Source: Chloroflexota bacterium (GTDB taxonomy: Bacteria > Chloroflexota > Anaerolineae > UBA4142). Taken from it: a DNA stretch of 64,000 bases. The notes beneath the pieces were generated by a model. The model worked only from the letters and a program-made list of their open reading frames with translations. It was not told where the DNA came from and made no database searches. Below are positions 32,657 to 42,491 of this stretch, piece by piece; positions within the stretch are counted from its first letter, which is position 1; each line of letters opens with the position of its first letter. The position numbers were made by a program, and so were the translations under genes. Location of the stretch: contig JACRMI010000027.1 in assembly GCA_016215025.1 (NCBI GenBank), positions 1 through 64,000 of the forward strand, read 5' to 3'.

Positions 32657-34420
32657 ATGTTGACCTCAACGCTGCGTTCCGAAAAATTCCGAACCTTGTT
32701 CACGCTGTTTGTCTTTGCGGTGGCAATTCGCATGTTGTTTTTGATCGTGCTGACCAACAACAACGCAATCGAAACAGGGCGTGACGCGCAAGGATATTTT
32801 AATCGAGCGATGGGCTTTGAATCGATATTGCAAAGTTTGTTGACAGGTCATTCGCCCGCTCTCGCCGATTTGGCAAAAGCTTACACCAGCAACTGGCCTC
32901 CCCTCCCAGCGTTCGGTTTGGGAGTTGGATTCTTACTTTTTGGACACAGTTTGTTCGCCGCTCGGCTCATCGTCGTGATTCTATCAGCGTTGACCACACC
33001 GCTCGTGTATCTCGTCACCGAAAAATTCGCCGATAAAAAATCCGCGTTGTTTGCCGCCGTAATCTTTGCCGTCTATCCCAGCTTTGTCCATTTTTCACTT
33101 CGACTTTACAGCGAGACGACATTTATTTTTTTCATCTTTCTCACGTTTCTTTGGCTTGGGTTGACTTGGCAAGCGAAGAGCGTACGTCAATCAGTTATCT
33201 TTGCGGCGATAACGGGCGGACTCTTGGGATTGACGATACTGGCGCGTGCCATTGCGCTGGTGTGGATTCCAGTGATTGGGCTTGCGGGTGGACTGGGCGC
33301 AATCAAATTTCAAAGGCGCTTGCTCGCGATGGGTATGGTGTTGGCGGCGACAATTGTTACGTTGATACCGTGGGAGCTTACACTTTTTGCGGTCGAGGGG
33401 CGCGTCATCTTGGTCACGCGAACGGCGGACCTGTCACTTTATTTGGGGGATTATTTCAAACCGCAGACGCCACTGTTAGCCAAAACTGGATTTGGATCAA
33501 CAACCGTAGTGCCACAGTTAGATAACTCGGATGAGGACGAAAAACCACGCGTTGAAAACTTTGTCGATGTTCCCAAGCCCGTGTTGCAGTGGGCGCGGAC
33601 TGTCAATGCCGATTTTACATTGTATCGGTATTTCTTGATGCTGGGGTATCCGCCGTTGAGTCCTACGGTTGTGGGTTTGATATTGGCGGTGACATTTATT
33701 GCGTTTGCTTTATTTCTAATTTTTGCAATTTGGGGTTTGCTGATTCCCGCGCCGGTGATGCGCTATCGATGGTTGATCCTTGCATTGATTGCATTGACGA
33801 TGGCGCTGTACGCCGTCACGCACGGTCAATCTCGATATGCGATGTCGCTGCTGGCTTTGTTACTGCCAGCGGCAGGACACGGCTTGGCGAATATCAAATC
33901 ATTGTTTGCGGACACTCATCGTCGATGGGCAGTCGTGGCGGCGGTTTGCACGTTGGTCATAGGCAGTTTAACGGCGGTGGGTTTGCCGCACGAATACAGC
34001 ACCGTCGCGGCGTCGAGTTACTATGTGAATCTAGTCCGAAGCATCGATGCGGTTCTGCATCAAAACACAACTGTTAGCGACCGCCTCGTGTTGCGCGCAG
34101 TCGGCGGCGGGTTTCTACATCCAGTCAACGTGTCGATTGTCGACGACGATTATGTTTTTATCGATTCTGCTGACCGCAGTTTAAACTGGGAGCCGTTAAG
34201 CAACTCATCGCAGCTTGAGCTTGCTGTGCAATCGGAAACAGCGGTTGCGCCTTTGCAGCTTCGATTGAGCACTCGACCAACGCAAGCGGTCGTGATCGAT
34301 CTGAGAACGGCGGCATGGCATGTGTGGCGTCCGACAGGTATTCCTGGGATTGAATACTTGTGGCTGGGCAGTGGCGCGTATCGTCAGACCGATTTAGACG
34401 ACGAAACGCCCCACTTTTGA
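32657..34420 (+). CDS. GT39/ArnT-like polytopic glycosyltransferase
   Basis: A 587-residue membrane protein of the GT-C type, with about ten helices and a first extracytoplasmic loop carrying the acidic DAQGYF motif (TGRDAQGYFNRAM) and NWPPLPAF, as in dolichyl-phosphate-mannose mannosyltransferase-like proteins. A soluble C-terminal domain of about 130 residues follows the last helix (after residue 450). It should transfer a sugar from a polyprenyl phosphate carrier outside the cell. It is divergent from the exopolysaccharide cluster and shares the TGTAACA-rich region with it. Confidence 0.82.
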   Translation: MLTSTLRSEKFRTLFTLFVFAVAIRMLFLIVLTNNNAIETGRDAQGYFNRAMGFESILQSLLTGHSPALADLAKAYTSNWPPLPAFGLGVGFLLFGHSLFAARLIVVILSALTTPLVYLVTEKFADKKSALFAAVIFAVYPSFVHFSLRLYSETTFIFFIFLTFLWLGLTWQAKSVRQSVIFAAITGGLLGLTILARAIALVWIPVIGLAGGLGAIKFQRRLLAMGMVLAATIVTLIPWELTLFAVEGRVILVTRTADLSLYLGDYFKPQTPLLAKTGFGSTTVVPQLDNSDEDEKPRVENFVDVPKPVLQWARTVNADFTLYRYFLMLGYPPLSPTVVGLILAVTFIAFALFLIFAIWGLLIPAPVMRYRWLILALIALTMALYAVTHGQSRYAMSLLALLLPAAGHGLANIKSLFADTHRRWAVVAAVCTLVIGSLTAVGLPHEYSTVAASSYYVNLVRSIDAVLHQNTTVSDRLVLRAVGGGFLHPVNVSIVDDDYVFIDSADRSLNWEPLSNSSQLELAVQSETAVAPLQLRLSTRPTQAVVIDLRTAAWHVWRPTGIPGIEYLWLGSGAYRQTDLDDETPHF

Positions 34421-34425
34421 TCGAT

Positions 34426-34866
34426 TCAGTGCGAGGGGTTCTCTCGGCGTGGAACGAGCCGCCCCACTTCGACCATATCGACCATGAGACCCAGACCCAA
34501 TCGTGCGATGATGTTGTACAGCATTCCCGCCATCAGCCCAGTGAACATCCAAAGAAATCCACCGACCAAAAGCAGACCTAAGGTCAACGTGAGAAACGTG
34601 AGCCAAGGCGTTTCCGCCCAGGGTTGGATCGTTTGTTGCACCGGCTGAAGTTGGAGCAGGTTGATCAAATCAACGCGCATCAATTGCTGCCCTAACAAGT
34701 CGATACTGAATGGTTTGACCTGCGCCAAAGCCTCGTTAATCTTTTCAATGGCAATCACGCCAGCTCCGGCAACGATCATCGCGGGAACAAGCACGATGAT
34801 CCATCCCAAGAATAACCCCAACCGCGCAATACTTGCCAAATCGATTCGTCGGACCATGTATCGCAT
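34426..34866 (-). CDS. DUF3566-like small membrane protein
   Basis: A 146-residue protein with two long hydrophobic segments (about 16-40 and 88-112) and the C-terminal LYNIIARLGLGLMVDMVEV pattern of DUF3566 proteins, found mainly in actinobacteria and Chloroflexota. The N-terminal YMVRRIDLASIARLG also fits. The function is unknown. GAGGTG precedes ATG 34866. It converges with the GT39-like gene; the stops are 5 bases apart. Confidence 0.72.
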   Translation of the reverse strand: MRYMVRRIDLASIARLGLFLGWIIVLVPAMIVAGAGVIAIEKINEALAQVKPFSIDLLGQQLMRVDLINLLQLQPVQQTIQPWAETPWLTFLTLTLGLLLVGGFLWMFTGLMAGMLYNIIARLGLGLMVDMVEVGRLVPRRENPSH

Positions 34867-35014
34867 GATTTCACCTCTGCTTTCATCTCTAGATCGTTTT
34901 CAATTATTCTCGTTCCGGGGTGAACTATAGCATAAATATACAGGTGCTTCAATCGTAGTTTATCCTCGGTTGCGCAAGTGACCTGGCTTGAGTAAAATAG
35001 AGATGGAGGTCAAT

Positions 35015-35872
35015 ATGCAGACACGGCGATTTGGACGAACGAATCATCAAAGCACAATTGCGATTTTGGGAGGCGCAGCTTTTGGCAAAGTGGATCAAGC
35101 GACGGCGGATGCGGCGATGTCAAAGGCAATTGCCGTTGGAGTCAATCACATCGACATTGCGCCATCGTACGGGGAAGCGGAACTGCGTCTGGGTCCCTGG
35201 CTGGAGCGCGAACGCGCGCGATTTTTTCTTGGATGTAAGACGACGGAACGGACGCGCGAGGGCGCTGCGCAGGAATTGCGTCGTTCATTGGAACGCTTGC
35301 GTGTTGAACGATTCGATCTCTATCAAATGCACGCGGTCAAAACAATGGAAGAACTGGATGCGGTCACCGCTCGCGGAGGATCGCTGGAAGCGGCAATCGA
35401 GGCGCGGAACCAAGGGCTGACCAAATTTATCGGCATCACGGGGCATGGCTTGCAATCTCCCAGCGTTTTTCTTGAAGCGTTGCGTCGCTTTGATTTTGAC
35501 ACCGTTTTGTTCCCCGTCAACGCGCGCCTGTTTGCGAATGCCGCCTACCGCCGTGATTCCAATGCGCTTTTGCCAGCATGTCGCGCGCGTGATGTCGGCG
35601 TCATGGCGATCAAGTCGGTCACCAAGGGACCCTGGGGCGAGCGATCGCGTACGCATGACACCTGGTATGAGCCGTTCACAGACTCGGCGGACATTCAATC
35701 GGCGGTCAATTTTGCGTTATCGCAGGACGTGACCGGATTGTGCACCGTTGGCGATGTAATGGTGCTGCCGCAATTCATCGATGCGTGCGAACATTTCAAA
35801 CCCATGAGTACAGATGAACAAGAGCGATTCATCGTGAATGCCGAGCAAATGTTTGAGCCTTTGTTCGTCTAA
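35015..35872 (+). CDS. Aldo/keto reductase
   Basis: A 285-residue (beta/alpha)8 oxidoreductase with the usual catalytic set: Asp in HIDIAPSYGEAE with Tyr four residues on, Lys in LGCKTTERT and His in LYQMHAV. NADPH is the usual cofactor. ATG 35015 has GGAGG seven bases upstream; an earlier in-frame TTG is unlikely. The closest build is the group of short AKRs near the iron-sulfur AKR family, but no C-terminal FeS extension is present. The substrate is unknown; the gene is monocistronic and ends at a strong terminator. Confidence 0.88.
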   Translation: MQTRRFGRTNHQSTIAILGGAAFGKVDQATADAAMSKAIAVGVNHIDIAPSYGEAELRLGPWLERERARFFLGCKTTERTREGAAQELRRSLERLRVERFDLYQMHAVKTMEELDAVTARGGSLEAAIEARNQGLTKFIGITGHGLQSPSVFLEALRRFDFDTVLFPVNARLFANAAYRRDSNALLPACRARDVGVMAIKSVTKGPWGERSRTHDTWYEPFTDSADIQSAVNFALSQDVTGLCTVGDVMVLPQFIDACEHFKPMSTDEQERFIVNAEQMFEPLFV

Positions 35873-35888
35873 CAAATTTGCCACAAAG

Positions 35889-35928
35889 AATCGATCACTC
35901 TGGAATACTTCTAGAGTGATCGATTTTC
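35889..35928 (+). terminator. Intrinsic terminator of the aldo/keto reductase gene
   Basis: AATCGATCACTCT (35889-35901) pairs exactly with AGAGTGATCGATT (35913-35925), followed by TTTTCATTTATTT. Confidence 0.85.
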
Positions 35929-35962
35929 ATTTATTTCTGTTTGCCGCCACCACTTTGTCTTT

Positions 35963-36134
35963 TGTCAGTGGGAGGAGGGACGCAGTACCGTGATCGATTT
36001 GAGTACAACCGATGTTTCGCGTGCCGACGAAGCAATCTCGGTCCAAGTTAGAGATAGCTTGCTTCGACTTCGCCCAGGACCGCTCGGTGATGAGTTGATG
36101 GCGAGCATGATTTGCGTCGCTCCTCGCAATGACA
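35963..36134. repeat. Palindromic repeat, family A (long form)
   Basis: TGTCAGTGGGAGGAGGGACG (from 35963) is inverted at the other end as CGTCGCTCCTCGCAATGACA (to 36134). The inside carries GACGAAGCAATCTCGG and a matching inverted GCTTGCTTCG. It shares the TGTCA...GAAGC...ATCTC design with the other family A copies. Confidence 0.65.
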
Positions 36135-36141
36135 ATTAACA

Positions 36142-38454
36142 CTATTTTCCTAACGCTTTCGAGAAAATATCCAGCATATCGTCAAGCAAGTTTTTCTTTG
36201 TTGTGTTGCTGGAGGGTGCGGACCCTTTCAAACTCGTGCTTTTGAGAAGGCATGGACTAGGTACGGTTGGCGCAGTGTAGTTACCGACTAAAGTCGTTCC
36301 ATCGCCGCGCGCGCCAGCGATCACGAATTGTTTGAAATTCTCCGGTGTACCCGCTGGATCGAAATTCTTGTACTGACTGCGCGAGTTGTCATCCACCGGC
36401 TTGACGCCGAGCATATTATAGTTTGTGCCGAACTGGGTGTAGACGGCGGCTGCCCATTGCCAAGTCATGGTGATGCCTGTTGTGCTCGTGATGGTACCGG
36501 TCGGAGTAACAGATGCTGTCGGTGTGTTGGTTGGCGATGGTCTCACGCTGGAGGTTGCCGTTGGCGTCAATGTGCTTGTCGGCGTAACGGTCGCCGTAGT
36601 TGTTATTGTCTCGGTAACGAGCGTGGTCGTAAAGCGTCCACTCCATGTGATGGGATTGATGTTGCCCGGCAAACCACCAGCAGGAACTGGGAACGCCACG
36701 CCCGTTAGGAACACGCGGTTTGTACTTGTGAGCGGCACAGTCGTGACCCAATGATTGCTCGTCGCATCAAAGATAGTCGTCGCCAGGGAAATCGTTGGCG
36801 AGAAACTGATCGATGCGCCAGGGACGTTCAAATTGTAAATGGTATTGTTCGCGACGAACTGTATGGTCGAATTATCAAATTCAACTAGTGTGGGCTGCGA
36901 CAAACCACTTACATCGATTACGCTGTTGAACCAGATCGTATTTGTGCTGGTGATGGGCGTGCTGTTGAAATTCGATTGAATCGTGGTGGTCAAGCCACAC
37001 ACGGTCGGCGTTGGCGTTGGTGTGTTAGTCGGCGTATTCGTCGGCGTATGGGTTGGCGTTAGCGTTGGCGTGTTTGTCGGTGTACTCGTTGGCGTCTTGG
37101 TAGGTGTGTAGGTTGGCGTCAACGTCGGCGTGATGGTTGGCGTTCTCGTTGGCGTGTTTGTCGGCGTATTCGTCGGCGTGATGGTTGGCGTTCTCGTTGG
37201 CGTATTTGTTGGCGTCTTGGTTGGTGTACTGGTCGGCGTCTTGGTCGGCGTGCTAGTAGGCGTCAGCGTGGGCGTATTCGTCGATGTACTCGTCGGTGTT
37301 GCAGTGGGCGTATAGGTCGGCGTGCGCGTGGGGGTATGGGTCGCCGTTGCCGTCGGTGTTGGCGTAGGACCCAGCGTGCGAATGATGCTGTTGTTGGTAT
37401 AGTTCGATTCTTGAATTTCTTGATTAGGATTGACACGCACTTCGACAAAGATCGTGCCTGGGACGATATAGTTCGACGTGACGGCTTTGCTTTCCGTATC
37501 CGCCGCTAACGTGACGAAGGGACGACTCGAATCGACGAGCACTCCATTCACATAGACTTGAACGAGAAATGGACGCGTCACATCGCCGCTGCCAACATTT
37601 CGAATCGTGTATAAAATTTGATTCGACGAACTGACGCCAACATCGGTGACAATCAAATCGGCGATGACGGGAACAGTGATCGTGACCAATTTTTCGGTTG
37701 TGCCCCCGGCGTTGCTGGCGATGAAATGAAAGGTCGTCGTGTTATTCACGGTGACAAGCCGCGTGCCAATCGAATTGACCCTTTCTTGATTGAGAAAGGT
37801 TACTTCGTCATTCTGAACATTCCAACTCAATACGACTGTATCGCCGCGATTTACGACCATTCGACTCGCGCTGAAATTGACGACCGGTGGCGCAACCGAA
37901 ACGCGCGTTGCGGTGGCGGGCGGCGGCGCGATGGATGTTGCTGCGCGGGTTGCAGTTCGAAGCGGTGTAGGCGTCAAGATTGCTGTTGGAATGGTTGGCG
38001 ATTGCTGCGGCGTGCTGATATTGAATCGCCAGCTTCGCGAGACTTGGTTGCCGGATGCATCGTTGAGTTGAACGAGCGCCACGTGCAAGCCCGGTTCCAA
38101 ATCGGTGGCATATGAAACCGAATCGTTCGAAATAAAAGCTTGCGAGGTCACGTCGAGTCCATCGAGCACGAGTCGAACGGATTTTGCATCGATGGATTGA
38201 TTGTCATTGTAGGTTGCCATGACGACTATATGCGGATTGCTGGAGGTGAGGTTGGTGCCATCGGCGGGCGAGAGTTGTAAAACCGTGGGTGCGATGGAAT
38301 CGTGCGTGAGCGTAAAGCCAATGCCGAGAATGATCGCAGTGACGATCAGAGCGATCAAAATGGTCAAACCAACGAGTGGCACACTGCATCCTCTTGTGCC
38401 GGATTCAGAGTCGTTGACGGTCAAAGCGGAGGGTTCAGACGAAGGTACATTCAT
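36142..38454 (-). CDS. Large cell-surface protein with Ig-like/CARDB domains and Pro-Thr repeats
   Basis: A 770-residue protein with one N-terminal membrane helix (about 27-50) and an outside part: an Ig-like domain (about 55-150), a short Pro/Thr linker, a second Ig-like domain (about 190-265, [19 protein letters not shown]), a CARDB-like domain (about 270-360, [16 protein letters not shown]), a TPTxTPT region of some 120 residues (about 365-485), a beta-rich domain (about 490-620), a second Pro/Thr stretch and a globular C-terminal part (about 670-770). This is a spacer-type adhesin or wall protein typical of Chloroflexota. AGGGTAG precedes ATG 38454. Confidence 0.78.
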   Translation of the reverse strand: MNVPSSEPSALTVNDSESGTRGCSVPLVGLTILIALIVTAIILGIGFTLTHDSIAPTVLQLSPADGTNLTSSNPHIVVMATYNDNQSIDAKSVRLVLDGLDVTSQAFISNDSVSYATDLEPGLHVALVQLNDASGNQVSRSWRFNISTPQQSPTIPTAILTPTPLRTATRAATSIAPPPATATRVSVAPPVVNFSASRMVVNRGDTVVLSWNVQNDEVTFLNQERVNSIGTRLVTVNNTTTFHFIASNAGGTTEKLVTITVPVIADLIVTDVGVSSSNQILYTIRNVGSGDVTRPFLVQVYVNGVLVDSSRPFVTLAADTESKAVTSNYIVPGTIFVEVRVNPNQEIQESNYTNNSIIRTLGPTPTPTATATHTPTRTPTYTPTATPTSTSTNTPTLTPTSTPTKTPTSTPTKTPTNTPTRTPTITPTNTPTNTPTRTPTITPTLTPTYTPTKTPTSTPTNTPTLTPTHTPTNTPTNTPTPTPTVCGLTTTIQSNFNSTPITSTNTIWFNSVIDVSGLSQPTLVEFDNSTIQFVANNTIYNLNVPGASISFSPTISLATTIFDATSNHWVTTVPLTSTNRVFLTGVAFPVPAGGLPGNINPITWSGRFTTTLVTETITTTATVTPTSTLTPTATSSVRPSPTNTPTASVTPTGTITSTTGITMTWQWAAAVYTQFGTNYNMLGVKPVDDNSRSQYKNFDPAGTPENFKQFVIAGARGDGTTLVGNYTAPTVPSPCLLKSTSLKGSAPSSNTTKKNLLDDMLDIFSKALGK
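37015..37375 (-). repeat. 12-bp-period minisatellite encoding TPTxTPT
   Basis: About 30 degenerate units of GTTGGCGTNTTNGTCGGCGT type (plus strand) follow each other inside the surface-protein gene, encoding T-P-T-x. Such tracts expand and contract by slippage, so linker length may vary between strains. Confidence 0.85.
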
Positions 38455-39015
38455 AGCTACCCTGCTCGAAATGTGCTTCGGGGTGATTTAGGCATCCCAA
38501 GGCAATAGTTCCAATAGTAGGACGATACAGCGGCGCAAAAAGTTCCACCTGAAGGGATACGGTACGGAGAAAGGCGAAGAATCGTTCACATCCATTATAC
38601 AACGATTCATATCGAAAACAAAAAATACGAAATTTTGACACGCGCTTGATTCCACGTTAGAATAAACACGATACTGTTGCTGTCGTTCTAGATCGGTCAG
38701 TTCATGAAACTAACGGTTATGATATGCCTGCTGTTTCGACGCTGTTTTGGCGCGTCGCAGCAGGTTTTTGATTCTCTCGAAGAGGCCAAATTATTGGGTA
38801 GAGAACGGACGCCGTTCCGTTCTGGGACAGTGGAATGCTGCGGCGAGCAAGAATGCTGCGGCGAGCATTCCCTACGCCGTCACCCAGATTCTGATGCACA
38901 CCTTGAACCAAGTCGGATATTTGCCGTCAGTCAATTTGCATGTTATCTTGGAAAGAACCAGTTCCGTTGAACACGTATTGCGCACGATGATATTGATTAC
39001 GCTGGAGTAAATAGT
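38455..39015. other. Intergenic region with a tandem duplication
   Basis: GAATGCTGCGGCGAGC occurs twice (38833-38848 and 38851-38866). An open frame on the plus strand from about 38747 ends at TAA 39008-39010, just before the phosphate transporter, with a plausible-looking tail (VGYLPSVNLHVILERTSS) but no clear start or family. It may be a decayed gene fragment. Confidence 0.4.
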
Positions 39016-40008
39016 ATGCCGGAGATGCCTTTCTCGGTGCTCGTGCTGATTGCGTTTGCGCTCGCGTTCGATTTTTTGAATGGCTTTCACGACAGTTCCA
39101 ATATCGTCGCGACGATGATTGCATCGCGCGCGGTCAATGGACGGCTGGCGCTTGCCATTACCGCCATCGCAGAATTCATTGGGCCTTTTTTATTCGGCGT
39201 GGCAGTCGCGACGACGATTGGATCCGAAGTGCTCAACGACGCCGAGATTCGGCTCGCCGTGGTCATGTCCGCGCTGCTTGCGTCCATCATATGGAATATT
39301 ATCACCTGGTGGCTCGGTATTCCCTCCAGTTCATCGCACGCTCTGATCGGCGGCTTGATTGGCGCGGCGGTGGTGCAAAATGGGTGGGATGTGGTAAAGA
39401 TGTCCGGGTTGATCAAGGTGCTGACGGCGTTGGCGATCTCTCCGCCGATTGGTCTTGCCGCGGGTTATCTGGTCATGAAGTTGGTTTTGTTTTTAGCGCG
39501 CGGCGCTAGCCCATCGATCAATGTGCTGTTTAAGAGCGGTCAGATCGTTACTGCGCTTGCACTAGCTCTTTCGCATGGCACCAATGACGCGCAAAAAACG
39601 ATGGGCATAATTACGCTCGGTTTGGTTACCGCCAAAGTGCTTCCGGTATTTGAGGTCCCTTTGTGGGTGGTGGCGATTAGCGCCTCTGCCATCGCGTTGG
39701 GAACCTGGGTCGGTGGTTGGCGGCTGATCAAAACGATTGGCGGCAAGTTTTTCAAGATTCGCCCGGTGCATGGATTTACGACCCAGGTTGCATCGGCCGG
39801 TGTGATTCTGGCGGCGGCGCTTTTAGGCGGCCCCGTTAGCACCACCCAAGTCGTTAGTTCTTCGCTGATGGGGGTGGGTTCCGCGGAGCGCGTGTCCAAA
39901 GTGCGTTGGACGACAGCGCAACAGATTGTCATTGCCTGGATTACGACGATTCCAGCATCGGCTATCATGGCGGCTTTGCTGGTCATTTTTATCGGGAGAT
40001 GGATATGA
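39016..40008 (+). CDS. Inorganic phosphate transporter, PiT family
   Basis: A 330-residue permease with about ten helices and the PiT repeat motifs GFHDSSNIVATMI (N-terminal) and ALSHGTNDAQKTMGI (middle), plus GGPVSTTQVVSSS. PiT proteins import phosphate as a metal-phosphate complex with protons or sodium. It is the single-domain short form common in bacteria. Its stop overlaps the DUF47 gene start (ATGA), the standard pairing in which the DUF47 protein regulates or assists transport. Confidence 0.95.
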   Translation: MPEMPFSVLVLIAFALAFDFLNGFHDSSNIVATMIASRAVNGRLALAITAIAEFIGPFLFGVAVATTIGSEVLNDAEIRLAVVMSALLASIIWNIITWWLGIPSSSSHALIGGLIGAAVVQNGWDVVKMSGLIKVLTALAISPPIGLAAGYLVMKLVLFLARGASPSINVLFKSGQIVTALALALSHGTNDAQKTMGIITLGLVTAKVLPVFEVPLWVVAISASAIALGTWVGGWRLIKTIGGKFFKIRPVHGFTTQVASAGVILAAALLGGPVSTTQVVSSSLMGVGSAERVSKVRWTTAQQIVIAWITTIPASAIMAALLVIFIGRWI

Positions 40009-40634
40009 GTTGGTTGGGTGATTTTCTCAAGCCGCGCCAAGACAATTTCTTGCGCTTGCTGATCGAGCAATCAGAGTATGCCGTCACGGGGCTTGAAGCA
40101 TTGGTGGATTTTGCAGGCGGCAGCAATGGTGCTTCGGCAGCCACCGTGCGGCGTTGCGAAAAAGAAGCGGACGAAGTGCGCCGCGTGTTGATCGACGAGC
40201 TGAATCGCACCTTTGTCACACCGATGGATCGCGAAGACATTTTTGCGCTCTCGCGGGCGATTGACGACATTATCGATTATGCGTATTCAACCGTAGACGA
40301 AATGGTGGTGCTGCAAGTCAAGCCAAACGACCATCTGCGGCAAATGGTGTCCTTGCTGCGCGATGCTGCCGTCGAAGTGAATATGGCGATGAAACAGCTT
40401 AAAGAACATCCGCGCATCGCGACCGACCATGCGCAGCGCGCCAAAGCGTTGGAGAATCGCGTCGAGAGTGTGTATCGCGCGGCGATTGCCGATTTGTTCA
40501 ATGGGCCGTCCGCGCCGGAGCAAATCGTGCAGATGCTCAAGTTCAGGGAAATCTATCGCCATCTGTCGAATGCGGCGGATCGCGGGGACGAAGCGGCGAA
40601 CATCATCAACGACATCGTCGTCAAGATGACGTAA
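40005..40634 (+). CDS. DUF47 (PhoU-like) accessory protein of the PiT transporter
   Basis: A 209-residue all-helical protein of the DUF47/PhoU-like family, with signature segments CEKEADEVRRVLIDELNRTF, VTPMDREDIFALSRAIDDI and a C-terminal NAADRGDEAANIINDIVVK. Acidic residues in these helices bind metal clusters in relatives. It is translated by overlap with the PiT gene (ATGA; GGGAGATG upstream) and probably modulates it. Confidence 0.93.
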   Translation: MSWLGDFLKPRQDNFLRLLIEQSEYAVTGLEALVDFAGGSNGASAATVRRCEKEADEVRRVLIDELNRTFVTPMDREDIFALSRAIDDIIDYAYSTVDEMVVLQVKPNDHLRQMVSLLRDAAVEVNMAMKQLKEHPRIATDHAQRAKALENRVESVYRAAIADLFNGPSAPEQIVQMLKFREIYRHLSNAADRGDEAANIINDIVVKMT

Positions 40635-40663
40635 GGCAAATTTCAAACTTGCCAAGAGTTAAC

Positions 40664-41674
40664 ATGAACCAGGTAAACATTGCCGTCATCGGCACGGGAC
40701 GTATGGGGAGCGTCCACACGCGCAATCTCGCGCGCTCCATCCCCGAAGCGAATCTCGTCGCCGTGTGCGACATTCGGCTTGAGGTCGCGCAAGCGATTGC
40801 GAACGAGTTGGGCATTTGGCGCGTCGTCCAAGATTACCGTGAACTCCTCGCCGATACAAGCATCGACGCGATTTTGATCGCGACGAACACGAACACGCAT
40901 GCGTTTATCGTGAAGGATGTCGCGGCGGCGGGCAAGCACATTTTTTGCGAAAAGCCCATCGCGCTCGAACTCGCCGAGGTCGATGAGGCGCTGGCAGCAG
41001 TCGAGCGAGCGAGCATCAAATTCCAAGTCGGCTTTAATCGGCGATTCGATAAAAGTTTTCAGCGTGTGCATGACCTGGTCGCGTCGGGTGACCTGGGACG
41101 ACCGTGCATTCTGCACATCGTCAGCCGCGATCCAGAACCGCCACCGGTCGAATACGCTCGCACGTCGGGCGGGATGTTCATCGACATGACGATTCACGAT
41201 TTCGATATGGCACGCTATCAAGTGGGTGAGATCGATGAGGTGTATGCGATGGGCAAGGTCTTGGTCGCGCCGGATTATGCGTCGGTGGGCGATTTGGATA
41301 CGACCATCGTGACGCTTAAATTCAAAAATGGCGCGATGGGTGTGATCGATAATAGTCGGCAAGCGGTCTATGGTTACGATCAACGCTTGGAAGTGTTTTG
41401 CTCCAATGGCGTTGCGATGGCGGAGAACGAACGAGAGAACACGACGGTCAAAGCTGGCGGCGATGGTTATCACAGTGCGCGCTTGCCGCACTTTTTCATG
41501 AATCGGTATGCGCCGTGTTACGTCGAAGAAGTGCGTCGCTTTATCGAATGCGTGCGTGACGACAAGCCAGTTCCAGCGACGGGCGAAGATGGACGCATGG
41601 CGATTGTGCTGGGTCATGCGGCGTGGAAATCGTATCACGAGAATCGTCCGGTCAAGGTGAGTGAGGTTGGGTAG
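40664..41674 (+). CDS. Gfo/Idh/MocA family oxidoreductase (inositol 2-dehydrogenase-like)
   Basis: A 336-residue NAD-dependent dehydrogenase with a Rossmann motif VIGTGRMGSVH, the family EKP in FCEKPIALE (about residue 95) and the substrate region GGMFIDMTIHDFDMARY (about 168-184), where Asp and His serve in catalysis in IolG. Similarity to myo-inositol 2-dehydrogenases is good, but scyllo-inositol or another cyclic sugar is possible. ATG 40664 has AAGAG upstream. It follows the PiT pair by 29 bases but has no obvious functional link to it. Confidence 0.87.
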   Translation: MNQVNIAVIGTGRMGSVHTRNLARSIPEANLVAVCDIRLEVAQAIANELGIWRVVQDYRELLADTSIDAILIATNTNTHAFIVKDVAAAGKHIFCEKPIALELAEVDEALAAVERASIKFQVGFNRRFDKSFQRVHDLVASGDLGRPCILHIVSRDPEPPPVEYARTSGGMFIDMTIHDFDMARYQVGEIDEVYAMGKVLVAPDYASVGDLDTTIVTLKFKNGAMGVIDNSRQAVYGYDQRLEVFCSNGVAMAENERENTTVKAGGDGYHSARLPHFFMNRYAPCYVEEVRRFIECVRDDKPVPATGEDGRMAIVLGHAAWKSYHENRPVKVSEVG

Positions 41675-41692
41675 AAGAATACAAAGTTGCTA

Positions 41693-41803
41693 GGCGAATG
41701 AATTCGCGCCTACAAAATCACGAAATCCGCCTACGCGGATTGGACGCTTCGCGAGTCTGCGAAGGCAGACTTGGTGCCGTTGTAGCCGCGAATTCTATTC
41801 GCC
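41693..41803. repeat. Palindromic repeat, family B
   Basis: GGCGAATGAATTCGCGCCTA (from 41693) is inverted at 41780-41803 as TTGTAGCCGCGAATTCTATT plus CGCC. The inside contains smaller hairpins (AATCCGCCTACGCGGATT; GCGAGTCTGCGAAGGCAGAC). Only one copy was seen in this window. Confidence 0.7.
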
Positions 41804-41839
41804 CAAAATCATGACGCATACCTTTTTCTGCGTTTGAAT

Positions 41840-41868
41840 TTGCAAATTTGGATAGTCTTTGTTATAAT
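41840..41868 (+). promoter_or_regulatory. Consensus promoter, possibly of the tRNA-Pro gene before insertion
   Basis: TTGCAA (41840-41845), 17 bases, TATAAT (41863-41868). Twelve bases after it comes TCGGGG, the same word that begins at the tRNA-Pro gene 611 bases further on. The spacing suits a tRNA promoter, suggesting the homing endonuclease gene was set between promoter and tRNA. Confidence 0.6.
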
Positions 41869-41902
41869 CGCTAGCGAAATCGGGGTGATGTGAGTCACGT
41901 CT

Positions 41903-42490
41903 ATGACCGAGTTTCGCCTGATCGACCCATCTGTTGATTTTGCATACCTCATTGGAGTAATTGCAGGCGATGGGTGTATCACGCGGGCGGGACATGTTTA
42001 CAAACTAGAAATTTCGTGCGACGCGGCATACCCTGAGTTGATTGTGATCTTTCAAGACCTGATCGCTCGGCTGACCGGGTTGCGGACGACGAGCATCAAG
42101 GTCAAAGGCAAGCGCTGCGTTCGGGTGGTGGCAAATTCTGCGGGAATCCCGGAGTTACTGGGGTTGCCACCGGGCGCAAAATCGAAAAACGGTTTTAGAG
42201 TACCTGAATGGATCTTTGAAAATGTTGAATACGTCAAGGCATTCGTCAGAGGACTAATCGAAACGGATGGAACGGTTGCCGAAGTTTATCGGCATGGTGG
42301 TTGGTACGCACATATTCATTTCAGCGCTGCGAATCCGATCATCATGGATGCGTTTCTGCGAGCCGTTGAAATCTTGGGGTATTCATTCAAACGAGTTGGT
42401 CCCAAAGCATATATGGCGAATACGGCGTTAGCGCGTAAGTTTGCCGCCGAACTTGGGATCGCAAAAAGCAAGACGTACGTATATTCATAA
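41903..42490 (+). CDS. Free-standing LAGLIDADG-type homing endonuclease
   Basis: A 195-residue protein with two LAGLIDADG-like helices: P1 AYLIGVIAGDGCI (about 15-27) and P2 FVRGLIETDGTV (about 114-125), each ending in the acidic Asp of the active site. Between and after them lie beta-rich DNA-binding segments. Such enzymes cut long specific sites and spread their own gene. It is not part of an intein or a visible intron: it has its own ATG and stop, and tRNA-Pro(GGG) starts two bases after its TAA. An 8-bp direct repeat AATCGGGG flanks it (41878-41885 and 42489-42496). Transcription from the promoter at 41840 would run into the tRNA. Confidence 0.88.
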   Translation: MTEFRLIDPSVDFAYLIGVIAGDGCITRAGHVYKLEISCDAAYPELIVIFQDLIARLTGLRTTSIKVKGKRCVRVVANSAGIPELLGLPPGAKSKNGFRVPEWIFENVEYVKAFVRGLIETDGTVAEVYRHGGWYAHIHFSAANPIIMDAFLRAVEILGYSFKRVGPKAYMANTALARKFAAELGIAKSKTYVYS

Positions 42491-42491
42491 T

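Noticed and set aside
36467..36754. A Val/Gly-rich plus-strand open frame (and the one at 37130-37315) opposite the surface protein
   Set aside because: These are antisense readings of Thr/Pro codons in the repeat regions.
37015..37375. CRISPR array
   Set aside because: The repeat has a 12-bp period without spacers and lies in frame within a Pro/Thr-rich coding region.
41881..41902. 5' half of a split or intron-containing tRNA before the homing endonuclease
   Set aside because: Only eight bases match the tRNA start, no D arm forms, and the downstream tRNA-Pro is complete, so an intron is not needed.
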